Of a stretch of DNA of 64,000 nucleotides, positions 18,653 through 27,843 are shown piece by piece. A model generated the notes under the pieces. It was not told the DNA's origin. It ran no database searches and saw only the letters and a list, made by a program, of their open reading frames with translations. Position 1 is the first letter of the stretch; each line of letters begins with the position of its first letter. The position numbers and the translations under genes were made by a program. Source of the DNA: Pseudomonas marginalis (lineage in GTDB: Bacteria; Pseudomonadota; Gammaproteobacteria; Pseudomonadales; Pseudomonadaceae); contig NZ_LKEG01000041.1 of assembly GCF_001645105.1 (NCBI RefSeq), forward strand, positions 76,760-140,759, read 5' to 3'.

Positions 18653-19579
18653 TCAGTCAGTGATAGAGCGCACGCCCGGCTTGGCGCGCTCATCCACGAT
18701 CAACTCGAACACATCCGGCCGGGCGTAGTGACCCACCACGTCATAGTCGTAGCGCGCACGCACCAGGTCGTCCGTGTTGATCTGCGCCGTCAGCAGCCCG
18801 GCTTCGCCCTGCAACGGTCCGGCGAGGATGTCGCCCATGGGGCCGATGATCACGCTGCCACCAGCGATCAACGGGCGCTCAGCCGGCCAGTTGGCGACCT
18901 CGACGCCCAACGCCTGCGGCGATGCCTGCACCTGGCACGCACTCACCACAAAACAGCGGCCTTCATGAGCGACATGGCGCATGCTCACTTGCCACATCTC
19001 GCGCTCGTCCACGGTCGGCGCGCACCAGACCTCTACGCCCTTGGCGTACATTGCCGTGCGCAGCAGCGGCATCATGTTTTCCCAGCACACCGCACCGCCG
19101 ATACGCCCCACCGCCGCGTCGATCACCGGCAACGTCGAGCCATCGCCTTTGCCCCAGATCAACCGCTCGGTGCCGGTGGGCATCAGCTTGCGGTGCTTGG
19201 CCACCAAGCCACCGATGGGTTCGAAGTACAACACCGTGCAGTAGAGGGTGCTGCCGCTGCGCTCGATCACGCCGAGTACCAGGCTGGCGCCGGTACGGGC
19301 GGACAAACCGGCCAGCGCCTCGGTCTCCACGCCGGGTACGTCGATCGCGTTGGCAAAGTAGCGCGCATAGGCTTCGCGGCCTTCGGGCAGGCGATAACCC
19401 AGTTGCGTGCCGAAGCTTTCGCCTTTGGGATAGCCACCGAGCAGCGCCTCGGGCATCACCACCAATTGCGCGCCACTGCGCATTATCTCCGCCTCGTAGC
19501 CGAGGATTTGCGCCAAGGTCTCGGCCTTGCCACCCGGCAACGCGCCTATCTGTAAAGCGGCCACAGTAGAAACAGGCAT
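18653..19579 (-). CDS. Nitrilase (carbon-nitrogen hydrolase)
   Basis: A 308-aa enzyme of nitrilase branch 1, converting a nitrile to a carboxylic acid and ammonia. The catalytic triad is visible: Glu44 ([14 protein letters not shown]), Lys131 ([12 protein letters not shown]) and Cys165 ([14 protein letters not shown]). Start ATG 19579 ([10 protein letters not shown]) with GGAG 8 bases upstream; an in-frame GTG three codons earlier is less likely. A LysR regulator is transcribed divergently 69 bp away. Substrate not predictable from sequence. Confidence 0.9.
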   Translation of the reverse strand: MPVSTVAALQIGALPGGKAETLAQILGYEAEIMRSGAQLVVMPEALLGGYPKGESFGTQLGYRLPEGREAYARYFANAIDVPGVETEALAGLSARTGASLVLGVIERSGSTLYCTVLYFEPIGGLVAKHRKLMPTGTERLIWGKGDGSTLPVIDAAVGRIGGAVCWENMMPLLRTAMYAKGVEVWCAPTVDEREMWQVSMRHVAHEGRCFVVSACQVQASPQALGVEVANWPAERPLIAGGSVIIGPMGDILAGPLQGEAGLLTAQINTDDLVRARYDYDVVGHYARPDVFELIVDERAKPGVRSITD

Positions 19580-19648
19580 CACACACACTCCGAATAATAG
19601 GGTTGCCCATTCTCCGGCCAGCCTCGATCATGAATAAAGCCCACTTCA

Positions 19649-20590
19649 ATGCTGAATGATATGAGCAAAATGAATATCGCAAACGTTGACCTGAACCTGC
19701 TGAAGACCTTCGAGGCCCTGCACGATGAGTCCAGCGCCAGTCGCGCGGCGCTGCGCCTGGGTGTGACGCAATCGGCGATCAGTGCCGGCCTGCGGCGTTT
19801 GCGCGATGTGTATGGCGACCCGCTGTTTGTGCGCACCGGCCGGGGCCTGGCGCCGACCTTGCGCGCCAATCAGTTGAAACCGGTGATCAGCGAAGCGCTG
19901 GACCGTTGTCGGCAAAGCCTGGCGATGATCGATCCACAGACCCAGCACTATCAGGGCCGCTCCGTGGTGGTAGGGTTGTCGGATGATTTCGAGATCGCTT
20001 ACGGCCGCCGACTGATGGAGGCCATCGCGCAGCGCCTGCCGAAACTGCGGGTGATTTTCCGTCAGACCCACAGCCAGATCGTCGGCAACGCCCTGCTTGA
20101 TCGCAGCCTGGATATGGCGATCACGGCGGGAGGTTTTGCCGAACGCCGGCTGAGTCGGCGGGTGCTGGGAGAAGGTGATTACGCTTGCCTGGTCGACCCC
20201 AACAGCCTGGCGCCGGGCCAGCAAGGCATCAGCCTGGACGAGTTCGTGGCACGCGAGCATGTGCTGGTGTCGTCAGGCGGGTTTGTCGGGATTACCGATG
20301 AGGGGCTCGCGGCACTGGGGCTGAGCCGCCAGGTGTGTGCGTCGACCAGCCACTTTGCCGCGCTGGCATTTCTGCTCACGGGCAGCCAGGCAGTGGCGAC
20401 CATTCCGGGGCATGCCGCCGAGGCCATCGCCAGCCTGACAGGCTTGCGCACACTGCCCTGCCCGCTGGCACTGCCGCGTTACCCGGTGGAACTGGGGTGG
20501 CTGACCCAGGCCCAGCTGGATCCGATGCTGCTCAAAGTGCACGAGGCGATTGTCGCCAGCTTTACTTCGCCGCCGCCATCAACTTGTTGA
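19649..20590 (+). CDS. LysR-family regulator, divergent from nitrilase
   Basis: A 313-aa regulator. The N-terminal winged helix is at residues ~12-70 (LNLLKTFEALHDESSASRAA, then GVTQSAISAGLRRLRDVYGD), followed by the substrate-binding effector domain, whose middle (DDFEIAYGRRLMEAIAQRLP) resembles the NodD/NahR-like branch. The divergent layout suggests it controls the nitrilase. Internal ATGs at 19661 and 19670 are alternative starts. Its 3' end overlaps a convergent small gene by 29 bp. Confidence 0.9.
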   Translation: MLNDMSKMNIANVDLNLLKTFEALHDESSASRAALRLGVTQSAISAGLRRLRDVYGDPLFVRTGRGLAPTLRANQLKPVISEALDRCRQSLAMIDPQTQHYQGRSVVVGLSDDFEIAYGRRLMEAIAQRLPKLRVIFRQTHSQIVGNALLDRSLDMAITAGGFAERRLSRRVLGEGDYACLVDPNSLAPGQQGISLDEFVAREHVLVSSGGFVGITDEGLAALGLSRQVCASTSHFAALAFLLTGSQAVATIPGHAAEAIASLTGLRTLPCPLALPRYPVELGWLTQAQLDPMLLKVHEAIVASFTSPPPSTC

Positions 20591-20816
20591 CCTCACTGCG
20601 CACCATGTTGGAGAACTCCGGCGGCGACATGCCGTCCAGCTCCGCACGGACCCATTCGGCCCACTTGCCCTTGCGTTTGGCACGCTCGCCGAACAACCGC
20701 GCCGCCTCACCCTTGGCCTTGCCCAAGTTGGTTTGCCACAGGTCGTAGAGACGGGACTTTTCATCTTCCAGCTCGGCGCGTTCGGCGAGGGTCTTGTTGG
20801 CCAGATTGAAGCTCAT
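20562..20816 (-). CDS. Conserved small helical protein, 84 aa
   Basis: An 84-aa, charged, alpha-helical protein (MSFNLANKTLAERAELEDEK). No named domain is recognised. Codon use is normal for the region and the predicted product has no signal peptide or membrane segment. It converges on the LysR gene and overlaps its end by 29 bp. Probably a real cytoplasmic protein; function unknown. Confidence 0.65.
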   Translation of the reverse strand: MSFNLANKTLAERAELEDEKSRLYDLWQTNLGKAKGEAARLFGERAKRKGKWAEWVRAELDGMSPPEFSNMVRSEVNKLMAAAK

Positions 20817-20979
20817 GTTGAATTACCTGCTGCACAAATAGGCGACATCTTACACTGTAGGTCGAAATTTCTTGATTCGGATTGCAGCTGAAAAGGCTGC
20901 CGGGCAAAAAAACTGCAACTTTTGCCTCAGCCCGAGACTCCATTGTTCACTGCCACCTTTACCTGCAAGGAGTCACACA

Positions 20980-21300
20980 ATGGCCCGTAAATCTGCCGCG
21001 CAAGCCGTCGAAGAACAAATCAAGGATCAAGCGTTCAGTGAGCTGACTGCACTGATCGAGGAATCGGACAAACTGCTCAAAAGCAGCGCCTCCCTGGTGG
21101 GCGAAGAAGGCGAAACCCTGCGCGAGCAGGTCGCCATCAAGCTCAAGCAAGCCCTGGACTCGGTGTCCAATGTGCGCGAGCGCAGCAAGCCTGTGGTCGA
21201 TGCGACCGAAACCTACATCGGTGGCCATCCATGGCAGACCGTGGCCATTTCCGCAGGCTTTGGCCTAGTGGTCGGCCTGTTGTTGGGCCGCCGTAACTGA
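20980..21300 (+). CDS. DUF883 (ElaB/YqjD-type) membrane-anchored protein
   Basis: A 106-aa protein from ATG 20980 (MARKSAAQAVEEQ), with AAGGAG 8 bases upstream; the longest frame adds 36 residues of non-coding character. A long amphipathic helix (residues ~10-75) is followed by a single C-terminal membrane segment after GGHPWQTVAISAGFGLVVGLLLG and ends GRRN. This matches the ElaB/YqjD family of C-tail-anchored inner-membrane proteins, some of which bind ribosomes in stationary phase. A 12-bp-stem hairpin lies 13 bases after the stop. Confidence 0.85.
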   Translation: MARKSAAQAVEEQIKDQAFSELTALIEESDKLLKSSASLVGEEGETLREQVAIKLKQALDSVSNVRERSKPVVDATETYIGGHPWQTVAISAGFGLVVGLLLGRRN

Positions 21301-21312
21301 TCCACGTTTACC

Positions 21313-21340
21313 CGCGAGGGTGCCGCCCGGCGCCCTCGCG
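21313..21340. terminator. GC hairpin between convergent genes
   Basis: CGCGAGGG(T)GCC pairs with GGC(G)CCCTCGCG over a 4-base loop. There is no T run, so it is a weak terminator candidate or an mRNA-end stabiliser for the DUF883 gene and the convergent reductase gene. Confidence 0.5.
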
Positions 21341-21350
21341 ATCATGTGCA

Positions 21351-22388
21351 TCATTCCCCCGCCAATCGGTACAAGTTCGCCACGTCTTCGGCGCCAATGG
21401 CGATCCCGTTTTCATTGGATTTTTCTCGCTGGCGATGACGTCGGTCACCCGGCAGACGCTTGAGCCCCACGCCGTGCATCTGGCGCACCAATTCCTGGCT
21501 GCGTTCGGCAAAGCCCTGCCCGGCCGATTTGCTGGGATCGATCAGAATCACCAGCTGTCCGGTCCACGGCGTCTTGGCGCCTGGGTGGCCTGACCAATCA
21601 AATTCGAACGAAAAATTACCCCCGGTCAGCGCTGCAGCCAGCAGTTCGACCATCATCGACAACGCCGAGCCTTTGTGCCCGCCGAAGGGCAGCAAGGCGC
21701 CCCCCTCAAGGATGGCTTTCGGGTCTTGGGTGGGCTGGCCGAGGCTGTCCACGCCCATGCCCGGTGGCAAACGTTCGCCCTTGCGCGCGGCGATCTGCAC
21801 GTCGCCGTGGGCGATTGCGCTGGTGGCCAGGTCGAACACCAGCGGTGGCCCGTCGGCACGGGGCGCAGCGAATGCAATCGGGTTGGTGCCAAACAGCGGC
21901 CGGTCGGCGCCATGCGGCACCACGCAGGTCATGCTGTTGACCACGCTGAGCGCGACAAGGCCTTCTTCGGCAAACGGTTCGACATCCGGCCAAAGGGCGG
22001 CGAAGTGATGGGAGTTTCGGATCGCCAGCACCGCAATCCCGGCGCTGCGTGCCTTGTCCACCAGCAGCGCGCGCGCGGCGTGCAGCGCCGGCTGGGCAAA
22101 ACCATTGGCCGCATCGACCCGCACAAACCCACTGGCGACGTCTTCAACGATGGGCACCGCCTTGCCGTTGACCCAACCACTGTCCAGTGTCGACACATAA
22201 CCGGGGATGCGGAACACCCCATGGCTATGGGCACCGTCGCGCTCGGCGTTGGCGCAGTTTTCGGCCAATACCTGGGCCACTGTTTCAGAGGTGCCGTGGC
22301 GGATAAAGATCCGCCGCAACAGCTGGGTCAACTGCGCACTGCTGAGCCGCGTGAGCGAAGGTTCTTGGTCCAAAGGCGATGCTGACAT
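21351..22388 (-). CDS. Ldh_2-family NAD(P)H oxidoreductase (DpkA-like imine reductase)
   Basis: A 345-aa member of the malate/L-lactate dehydrogenase-2 family. Start ATG 22388 (MSASPLDQEPS) with GGGAG about 8 bases upstream. Family blocks include AERDGAHSHGVFRIPGYV near residue 50 and AIRNSHHFAALWPDVE near residue 125 (active-site His), then FGTNPIAFAAPR. In pseudomonads close relatives reduce delta1-piperideine-2-carboxylate and delta1-pyrroline-2-carboxylate (DpkA); others are malate or sulfolactate dehydrogenases, so the substrate is an inference. It is divergent from the toxin-like gene across 206 bp. Confidence 0.82.
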   Translation of the reverse strand: MSASPLDQEPSLTRLSSAQLTQLLRRIFIRHGTSETVAQVLAENCANAERDGAHSHGVFRIPGYVSTLDSGWVNGKAVPIVEDVASGFVRVDAANGFAQPALHAARALLVDKARSAGIAVLAIRNSHHFAALWPDVEPFAEEGLVALSVVNSMTCVVPHGADRPLFGTNPIAFAAPRADGPPLVFDLATSAIAHGDVQIAARKGERLPPGMGVDSLGQPTQDPKAILEGGALLPFGGHKGSALSMMVELLAAALTGGNFSFEFDWSGHPGAKTPWTGQLVILIDPSKSAGQGFAERSQELVRQMHGVGLKRLPGDRRHRQREKSNENGIAIGAEDVANLYRLAGE

Positions 22389-22594
22389 CTGTAGCTCCCG
22401 TTTAATTATTGGAATCGGCAACTGCGTACGAACAATCGGCACCCTCGATTAAACAGGGTTTCCCTCGCGGCTGTCGACCACCGCGCGCCGCGCGCACCAG
22501 ACATATCTACTGCCGGGCCGCTGTACCGCGCTTTAGCCTCAAGACTCACCGGACGGGGCCGTCGCACCGTCTGAACGTCTTTAAGGAACGCCTC

Positions 22595-25500
22595 ATGAGC
22601 CAGGTACAACCGCCTTACTTTTTTACCGAAGCCTTGCGCACAGGCTGGAAGGAACGCGAACGCGAACGGCACTTCAGCATCACCGCCAAGGACATCGGGT
22701 TTCTGCGCAACCTGTCGTTCGCCACCGACGCCACGCGACGCGCGCAAGAACCGCCAATGATCGCCCAAGCCCTCTGGCTGAACAAAAACACTCCGTCGGC
22801 GCTGGAGCTGGCGGGCAGCTTCATGATGAGTTCGACAGGCGACTACACCCCGGCGTTTCTCTATACGCCCTACGGAGGTTTGGAGAAGTTCGATAACCGT
22901 GCACGCTTGCTCGTCGAGCTGACCGAACGACTCAGGGACGCCACACAAGCGGATGACCTGTTGCAGTTCATCGCGTTGGGCACACGCGCCGGCTTGATCC
23001 TGGACAACCGCCTGGTGCTGACGTCCGAGGATATTGCACAGGATGTTTTCCAGGCGCAAAAAAAAGCCCTGGACCGCCAGCAAACGCTCAACCTGCAGGC
23101 GGTGCTCGCCGAGCTGGTTAAACTGCCCAGCCTGGAGACGATGCTTCAGGCCCTGCTCAAAAGCGTGTTTCGCCCACTCCTGCCCACGCTCGACCCCAGC
23201 CGCGCGCGGGTCAACTTTTTCAAGGTGGGGTCCACCGACGGTGAACCTCGACAATGGGTCAATTCGCTGCCGATCACCGATGCACTGCTGTTGCGCTATC
23301 GTCAGCAGGCTTGGCCCGTGGGGCAGACACGTGAGTTTTTCCATCCCCAATACACCCCCGTATCCAAAGCACTGACCCCGTGGGAAAACGGCCTGGAACA
23401 GGCGTCACGGCAGTTGTCGTCGTTCTTGCAAAACACCTTGGAGACTTTCTGGAATACCGACACGCCACACGGCACCTCGCGTCGCACATTCCTGGCACAA
23501 ACGATGGCGCACAAGGCCCGGATCGATCTACTGCTCAAACGCCAGGACGCGATCATCACCCCTGAAGAAGCGGATGAACTGGCCGCCCTGTTCCTCCCTG
23601 ACGGCGCTCCGCGCGCCCAAGCCAGTGGCGGGCTGCGCTGGGAGACCGTGCGGTTCTGGGAACACGCGGCGCATGGTGTCGAGTTGACCAGTTGCGTGAT
23701 GATTGGCAACGCCCACACCTGGTTTTACTCGCCGCCCAAAGGGCTGCAAGTGCTGGCCGACCACGCCGACCTGATCCAGACCTTGAAGGCGATGGTGAAG
23801 GCGCCCGCCTATGAAGACGATGTCTACAACTTTATGTCCCTGGAGGAGCGCCTGCTGTTTATCGGCTTTACCGAGCCTCAGGTCACCGGCAATCTCATCG
23901 TCGGCAACGTGTTCGAACACTTGATGGAACGCATCATTGATAAGCAGGTAAACAACCTGATCTATGTGCTCGGCCAGTTCCGTCGCGAACGCGGCGATAT
24001 CAACCTCTCGGCGCTGCTGGACCATGCCCTGGACGTGCGCTTCATGGTCGACGACCGGCTTCTGGCGCTGGACAGCGCACAGCGCTGGACCACTCACTCC
24101 GTATTGGCCGACCCCACGCGGCCGGTGTCGGCCGCCGCCAAGCGCGCAGAACGGCTTTACAAACAGCTGATTGATATCCCAAAGGCACTGGAAGACCTGA
24201 TGAAGCCATTGCCCTCGGTCATGGACCCGCTGATCGATAACTTGAGACAGCGTGAGCGCCAACAGCTCGATCCGGCACGGGTATTCATCAATCGCTACGC
24301 TGACAGCGCCGACCAGCGTGCCGTGGCGTTGCCTCTGGAAAGCCAAAGCCTGGAGGATCACTTCATCGGCCGCCTGGCCGAAGGTCTCGGACCGGTTCCC
24401 GAGACCCGTCATTACGGCGTTTATCAGCCACGCAACGGCAAGCATGCCGAGAAACTGTCCAACCTGGACGTCAAGGCCCTCAATCGGATGGTCGAGGGCG
24501 TGCTGACTCATTTTAAACACCAGGACATCGGCGATATTCCCCGTGCACGCCTTGAAAGCCTGTTGCCGCTGATGGGCGACATGATGTCCAAGGCGATATT
24601 GAGCCAGGCGCACCTGCGGCGCCTGAACAAGAGCTTGGACGCCAGGGACGAGTCGATCATCCAGGCCGTTTTTGACAGCGATACCCCCGACCGCCGTCGA
24701 CGGGAGGACCTCCAAGGGTTCATCCCGGATGTCTACTGCGTCACCGTCGAACGTGAAGGGCAAAGCCTGCGCCACCGCTTGGCCAATTGCCTGATGCTCA
24801 CCGAACGCGGCGGCCTGGACCACCATCACTCGGGCCGCGCGATTCTCTGGACCCCGGCGTGGGGCCTGGAAAGCTTCGCGTCCCCGTCGCTGGCGAAAGA
24901 ACAACTCAAGGCGCGGCTGGAAGATCCCGACGCACGCCTGGCGCTCCTGGAAAACCTTGACCCGCGCCAACGCCTGCCCCATGCCAGATATACCTTGGGG
25001 GCGTTCTGGCTGATCACCGAGCCCATCAGTGAAAACCGCCAGCAGTCGTGGATCGACCACTACATCGCACAAAGGGCGCATTGGCTGGCACAGAAGCCGA
25101 CCGGCAAGGCATTCTTGAATCGTTTAGCCGTGCTTCCCGCGTCGCCCTTGGAGGGCGCGGCGCAGCTCGCGCATTATTTTGTCGCGCAACGCTCGCTGCC
25201 GGCCTGGTTGGGCATGGCGCCGCCTGATGAGCAACGCCACCATGCTGAGTTGCTGGAACAATACCGACGCAACACCCTGGATGAGAAAGACTACCTGTAT
25301 GAGCTGTTCTCGTTGCGCCAGCATGTCCACGACACGCTCAGCGACATGCTGGTGGACTACACCCTTTACCCCGAAGACGTGTTTATAACGCCAACACTTG
25401 CGTTGGGTGGGCAGCGGCAGAACCTCGTCGATTACGCCCTGGCGCACATCAATGAGCAGGCGAGTTCCTTCACCGTGGAATCGGGCGCCAAGACCCTGAC

Positions 25501-27682
25501 CGAATCGACTGTCCGCCAACTCCTCGCGAACTTGAAAATTGCCAAAAACGGCCAGGACTACCTCAAGGAAAAACTGGAAACCGACCAACCGGGCGCCCAG
25601 GCGCGTGAGCGGCGTTTCGTCCAGCAATTGCCGTGGCAGCTGTTGCAACACGCCCATGCGCTGAAACTGCAGGAGCAGTTATCGGACGCCGGCTACACCC
25701 TGATTCGCCAGGTATTCGACATGCCGGACGCCATCGCGCGAGCCGCCGTCGACGGTGCCACGGCGAGTATTCGCCCCCTTGAAATGATTGCGACACCTCG
25801 CGCCAGCATCGCCAAGGCGCTGGGCCTTTATCTGATCAGTGCCGGCACCACAGGCCCGTTGATTCTCTATGCGCCGTACTACCCCAGCCACTGTTTCAAG
25901 GAGTTCGAGAGCACGGCGCAGTTTCTCAACCAACTGAATGTACCCGGCAGGCTGCAAGACTGGATCGTTGCCCACCTGCTGGGTGCGCACAAGGCCACGT
26001 ATAAAAACCTGCTGGCGGGTACCAAAGGTGCGACATCGGAAATCACCTTGGCCAATCAGCCGATCAAGGGCCACGCCATCAAACAGCTGTACCAGGACAA
26101 CCGGCAGGTGATGGGACGCATGCTTGAGCATCAGCTTGACCCTGATGGCCAAGACTTCTGGGACACCATCAAGCACCTGTTGAGCAGCGGCGTGCAGCGC
26201 GCGGCAAGGTTCTTACCGGGCAAACTGCAGCTACCCTTGCTGATCTGGCAGAGCTACACCCTGTTCAAGGACTCGGCCGAGGCCCTGCAACAGCACCATT
26301 GGCAGGATGCACTGCGCTCGTTCATCTTCGGTGTTGCGCGAATGGCGACGGTGGAGCAATTAGTGCGCACGCCGGTGCCCAAGGCGCAACCGCCGGTGTT
26401 CAACGAGGTGGATGAACGCGACCTGAAAACCCCTGCAGCCCCGATCGCGCCAACCCTCACGGACATCGACGTGACAGACCCCAGGCGTACGCGCCTGCAA
26501 TCCTACGAAGTCAACGATGTAGCCTTGGCGGACTTGCACATACAGCCGAAAACCGGGCTTTACGCCACCTCCGATGGCAAAGCGCTCTACGGCGCAGTGG
26601 AAGGTAAGGTCTACCCGATCAAACACGCCAAGCGACTGCGAATAGCCGGCAAAGCCCCCGGCAGCGACGGCCCCCTGGTGTCCAGTACCCGTCTGCAGCG
26701 TCTGGTCCTGGAACCGCACAATCACAGGCTGCAATACGGCAAGGCGCTCTCGCGGTTGGGGAATAGCTACGTGACCCGCTCTAGCGCCAAGATGTTCTTG
26801 AACATCGAAGCGACGGGTATGGAACAGATTCGCCGGCTGTATCCCACCAAGGCCATGCAAATCATCGAAGCGCTGGATCTGGCGCGTTTCTATGCGTTCA
26901 ACGCCATGCACAACCTGGTGCAACTCAAGCAGCTGACACCCGGTACCCGCCTGGAGGGGTTCCTGAGGCAATTGTTCGACGCCGACAACATCGACGAAAG
27001 CATGCTGAAAAAAATGAGAAAAGTTCTGATACCGGTGTGCAAAGCCTTGGTGGACCCCAGCCTTGATCTGTTGAACAACTCACGGTTCGTGGTGGGCACC
27101 GGCAGTGATCCCACTGAAGGCGTGATAGCGTTCGTCATCGCCAAAGACCAGAGCAAGCAAGTGTTTTTCACCGAACGGTTTTTTGATCAACAACTGCACC
27201 AATACACCCACCTATTGACCGAACCGTTCGACATTGACGGCCATGCACGAGCGGCCACGCTGATTCACGAGTTCGCCCATCTCTACACGCCCGCCCACGA
27301 TATCAGCACGGCTGAATCACGCCGGCCGTTCTCGGACCTGATCGAAATCTTGACCGTGACCGGCAGGCTCGCCCGCGACAGTTTGCAGCAGATACAGCGC
27401 GAAGCCTTGTCATTGGCCACCCCGCGTCACCAGCTGTTCTCACGCTGGAACGATTTCTCGGGCATGTGGGAGAGCTTCGACTCTATGGACTCCGATGATC
27501 CCATCTTTAAAGCCGTCCAAAAGTCCACGGGCAGTACGACTGTGGAAGATGCGCGCGACGCGTTTCTGGACAGCACATCACCGGACGCACGCATTGACAC
27601 GATTCTGTGCAACGCCGACTCCATCGCTCGTCTTATCTGCGAGATGGGACGCCATCTCGACCCTATACCGACGACACCTTGA
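22595..27682 (+). CDS. Large dermonecrotic-toxin-like protein with C-terminal HExxH metalloprotease module
   Basis: A 1695-aa protein from ATG 22595 (MSQVQPPYFFTEALRTGW), with AAGGA 7 bases upstream. The body resembles the large DUF6543/dermonecrotic-toxin-domain proteins of pseudomonads, in which conserved segments such as CVTVEREGQSLRHRLANCLML and GLYLISAGTTGPLILYAPYY recur. The last ~230 residues look like an M35-type zinc endopeptidase: RFVVGTGSD near 1500, HEFAH at 1558-1562, a candidate third ligand Asp near 1569 and NADSIARLICEMGRHLD near the end. There is no signal peptide, so export would need a dedicated route not seen here. No adjacent immunity-like gene was found, which fits a eukaryotic-target toxin better than an interbacterial one. 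Family and protease calls are by eye. Confidence 0.72.
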   Translation: MSQVQPPYFFTEALRTGWKERERERHFSITAKDIGFLRNLSFATDATRRAQEPPMIAQALWLNKNTPSALELAGSFMMSSTGDYTPAFLYTPYGGLEKFDNRARLLVELTERLRDATQADDLLQFIALGTRAGLILDNRLVLTSEDIAQDVFQAQKKALDRQQTLNLQAVLAELVKLPSLETMLQALLKSVFRPLLPTLDPSRARVNFFKVGSTDGEPRQWVNSLPITDALLLRYRQQAWPVGQTREFFHPQYTPVSKALTPWENGLEQASRQLSSFLQNTLETFWNTDTPHGTSRRTFLAQTMAHKARIDLLLKRQDAIITPEEADELAALFLPDGAPRAQASGGLRWETVRFWEHAAHGVELTSCVMIGNAHTWFYSPPKGLQVLADHADLIQTLKAMVKAPAYEDDVYNFMSLEERLLFIGFTEPQVTGNLIVGNVFEHLMERIIDKQVNNLIYVLGQFRRERGDINLSALLDHALDVRFMVDDRLLALDSAQRWTTHSVLADPTRPVSAAAKRAERLYKQLIDIPKALEDLMKPLPSVMDPLIDNLRQRERQQLDPARVFINRYADSADQRAVALPLESQSLEDHFIGRLAEGLGPVPETRHYGVYQPRNGKHAEKLSNLDVKALNRMVEGVLTHFKHQDIGDIPRARLESLLPLMGDMMSKAILSQAHLRRLNKSLDARDESIIQAVFDSDTPDRRRREDLQGFIPDVYCVTVEREGQSLRHRLANCLMLTERGGLDHHHSGRAILWTPAWGLESFASPSLAKEQLKARLEDPDARLALLENLDPRQRLPHARYTLGAFWLITEPISENRQQSWIDHYIAQRAHWLAQKPTGKAFLNRLAVLPASPLEGAAQLAHYFVAQRSLPAWLGMAPPDEQRHHAELLEQYRRNTLDEKDYLYELFSLRQHVHDTLSDMLVDYTLYPEDVFITPTLALGGQRQNLVDYALAHINEQASSFTVESGAKTLTESTVRQLLANLKIAKNGQDYLKEKLETDQPGAQARERRFVQQLPWQLLQHAHALKLQEQLSDAGYTLIRQVFDMPDAIARAAVDGATASIRPLEMIATPRASIAKALGLYLISAGTTGPLILYAPYYPSHCFKEFESTAQFLNQLNVPGRLQDWIVAHLLGAHKATYKNLLAGTKGATSEITLANQPIKGHAIKQLYQDNRQVMGRMLEHQLDPDGQDFWDTIKHLLSSGVQRAARFLPGKLQLPLLIWQSYTLFKDSAEALQQHHWQDALRSFIFGVARMATVEQLVRTPVPKAQPPVFNEVDERDLKTPAAPIAPTLTDIDVTDPRRTRLQSYEVNDVALADLHIQPKTGLYATSDGKALYGAVEGKVYPIKHAKRLRIAGKAPGSDGPLVSSTRLQRLVLEPHNHRLQYGKALSRLGNSYVTRSSAKMFLNIEATGMEQIRRLYPTKAMQIIEALDLARFYAFNAMHNLVQLKQLTPGTRLEGFLRQLFDADNIDESMLKKMRKVLIPVCKALVDPSLDLLNNSRFVVGTGSDPTEGVIAFVIAKDQSKQVFFTERFFDQQLHQYTHLLTEPFDIDGHARAATLIHEFAHLYTPAHDISTAESRRPFSDLIEILTVTGRLARDSLQQIQREALSLATPRHQLFSRWNDFSGMWESFDSMDSDDPIFKAVQKSTGSTTVEDARDAFLDSTSPDARIDTILCNADSIARLICEMGRHLDPIPTTP

Positions 27683-27704
27683 ACCTAGGAGACTGGACAC
27701 GCCA

Positions 27705-27723
27705 ATTAATGAGAATGAGTGCT
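27705..27723. promoter_or_regulatory. Degenerate Fur-box-like sequence
   Basis: ATTAATGAGAATGAGTGCT matches the left half of the Fur consensus well and the right half poorly (about 11 of 19). It lies between the toxin-like gene and the FecR gene, where an iron-regulated FecI sigma gene would normally begin. Weak support. Confidence 0.3.
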
Positions 27724-27843
27724 ATATGGCAGGTTTCAACCGCTGTATCGCCTAAATTCGTTCAACATTGATGTGCAATCGCCATGACCGCTGTTCTCGT
27801 CACGGGCCCGTGAAGTTAGAATGACGGAAATCAGGATGGGTCA

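Noticed and set aside
18464..19555. A 363-codon plus-strand frame opposite the nitrilase
   Set aside because: It starts inside the nested REPIN and is antisense to a nitrilase with an intact catalytic triad.
23528..25081. A 517-codon minus-strand frame inside the toxin-like gene
   Set aside because: A GC-driven shadow of the real frame; the sense strand has continuous conserved protein features.
27726..27755. A nine-codon frame (MAGFNRCIA) before FecR, considered as the remnant of a FecI gene
   Set aside because: Too short to match any sigma-factor sequence and has no ribosome-binding site.
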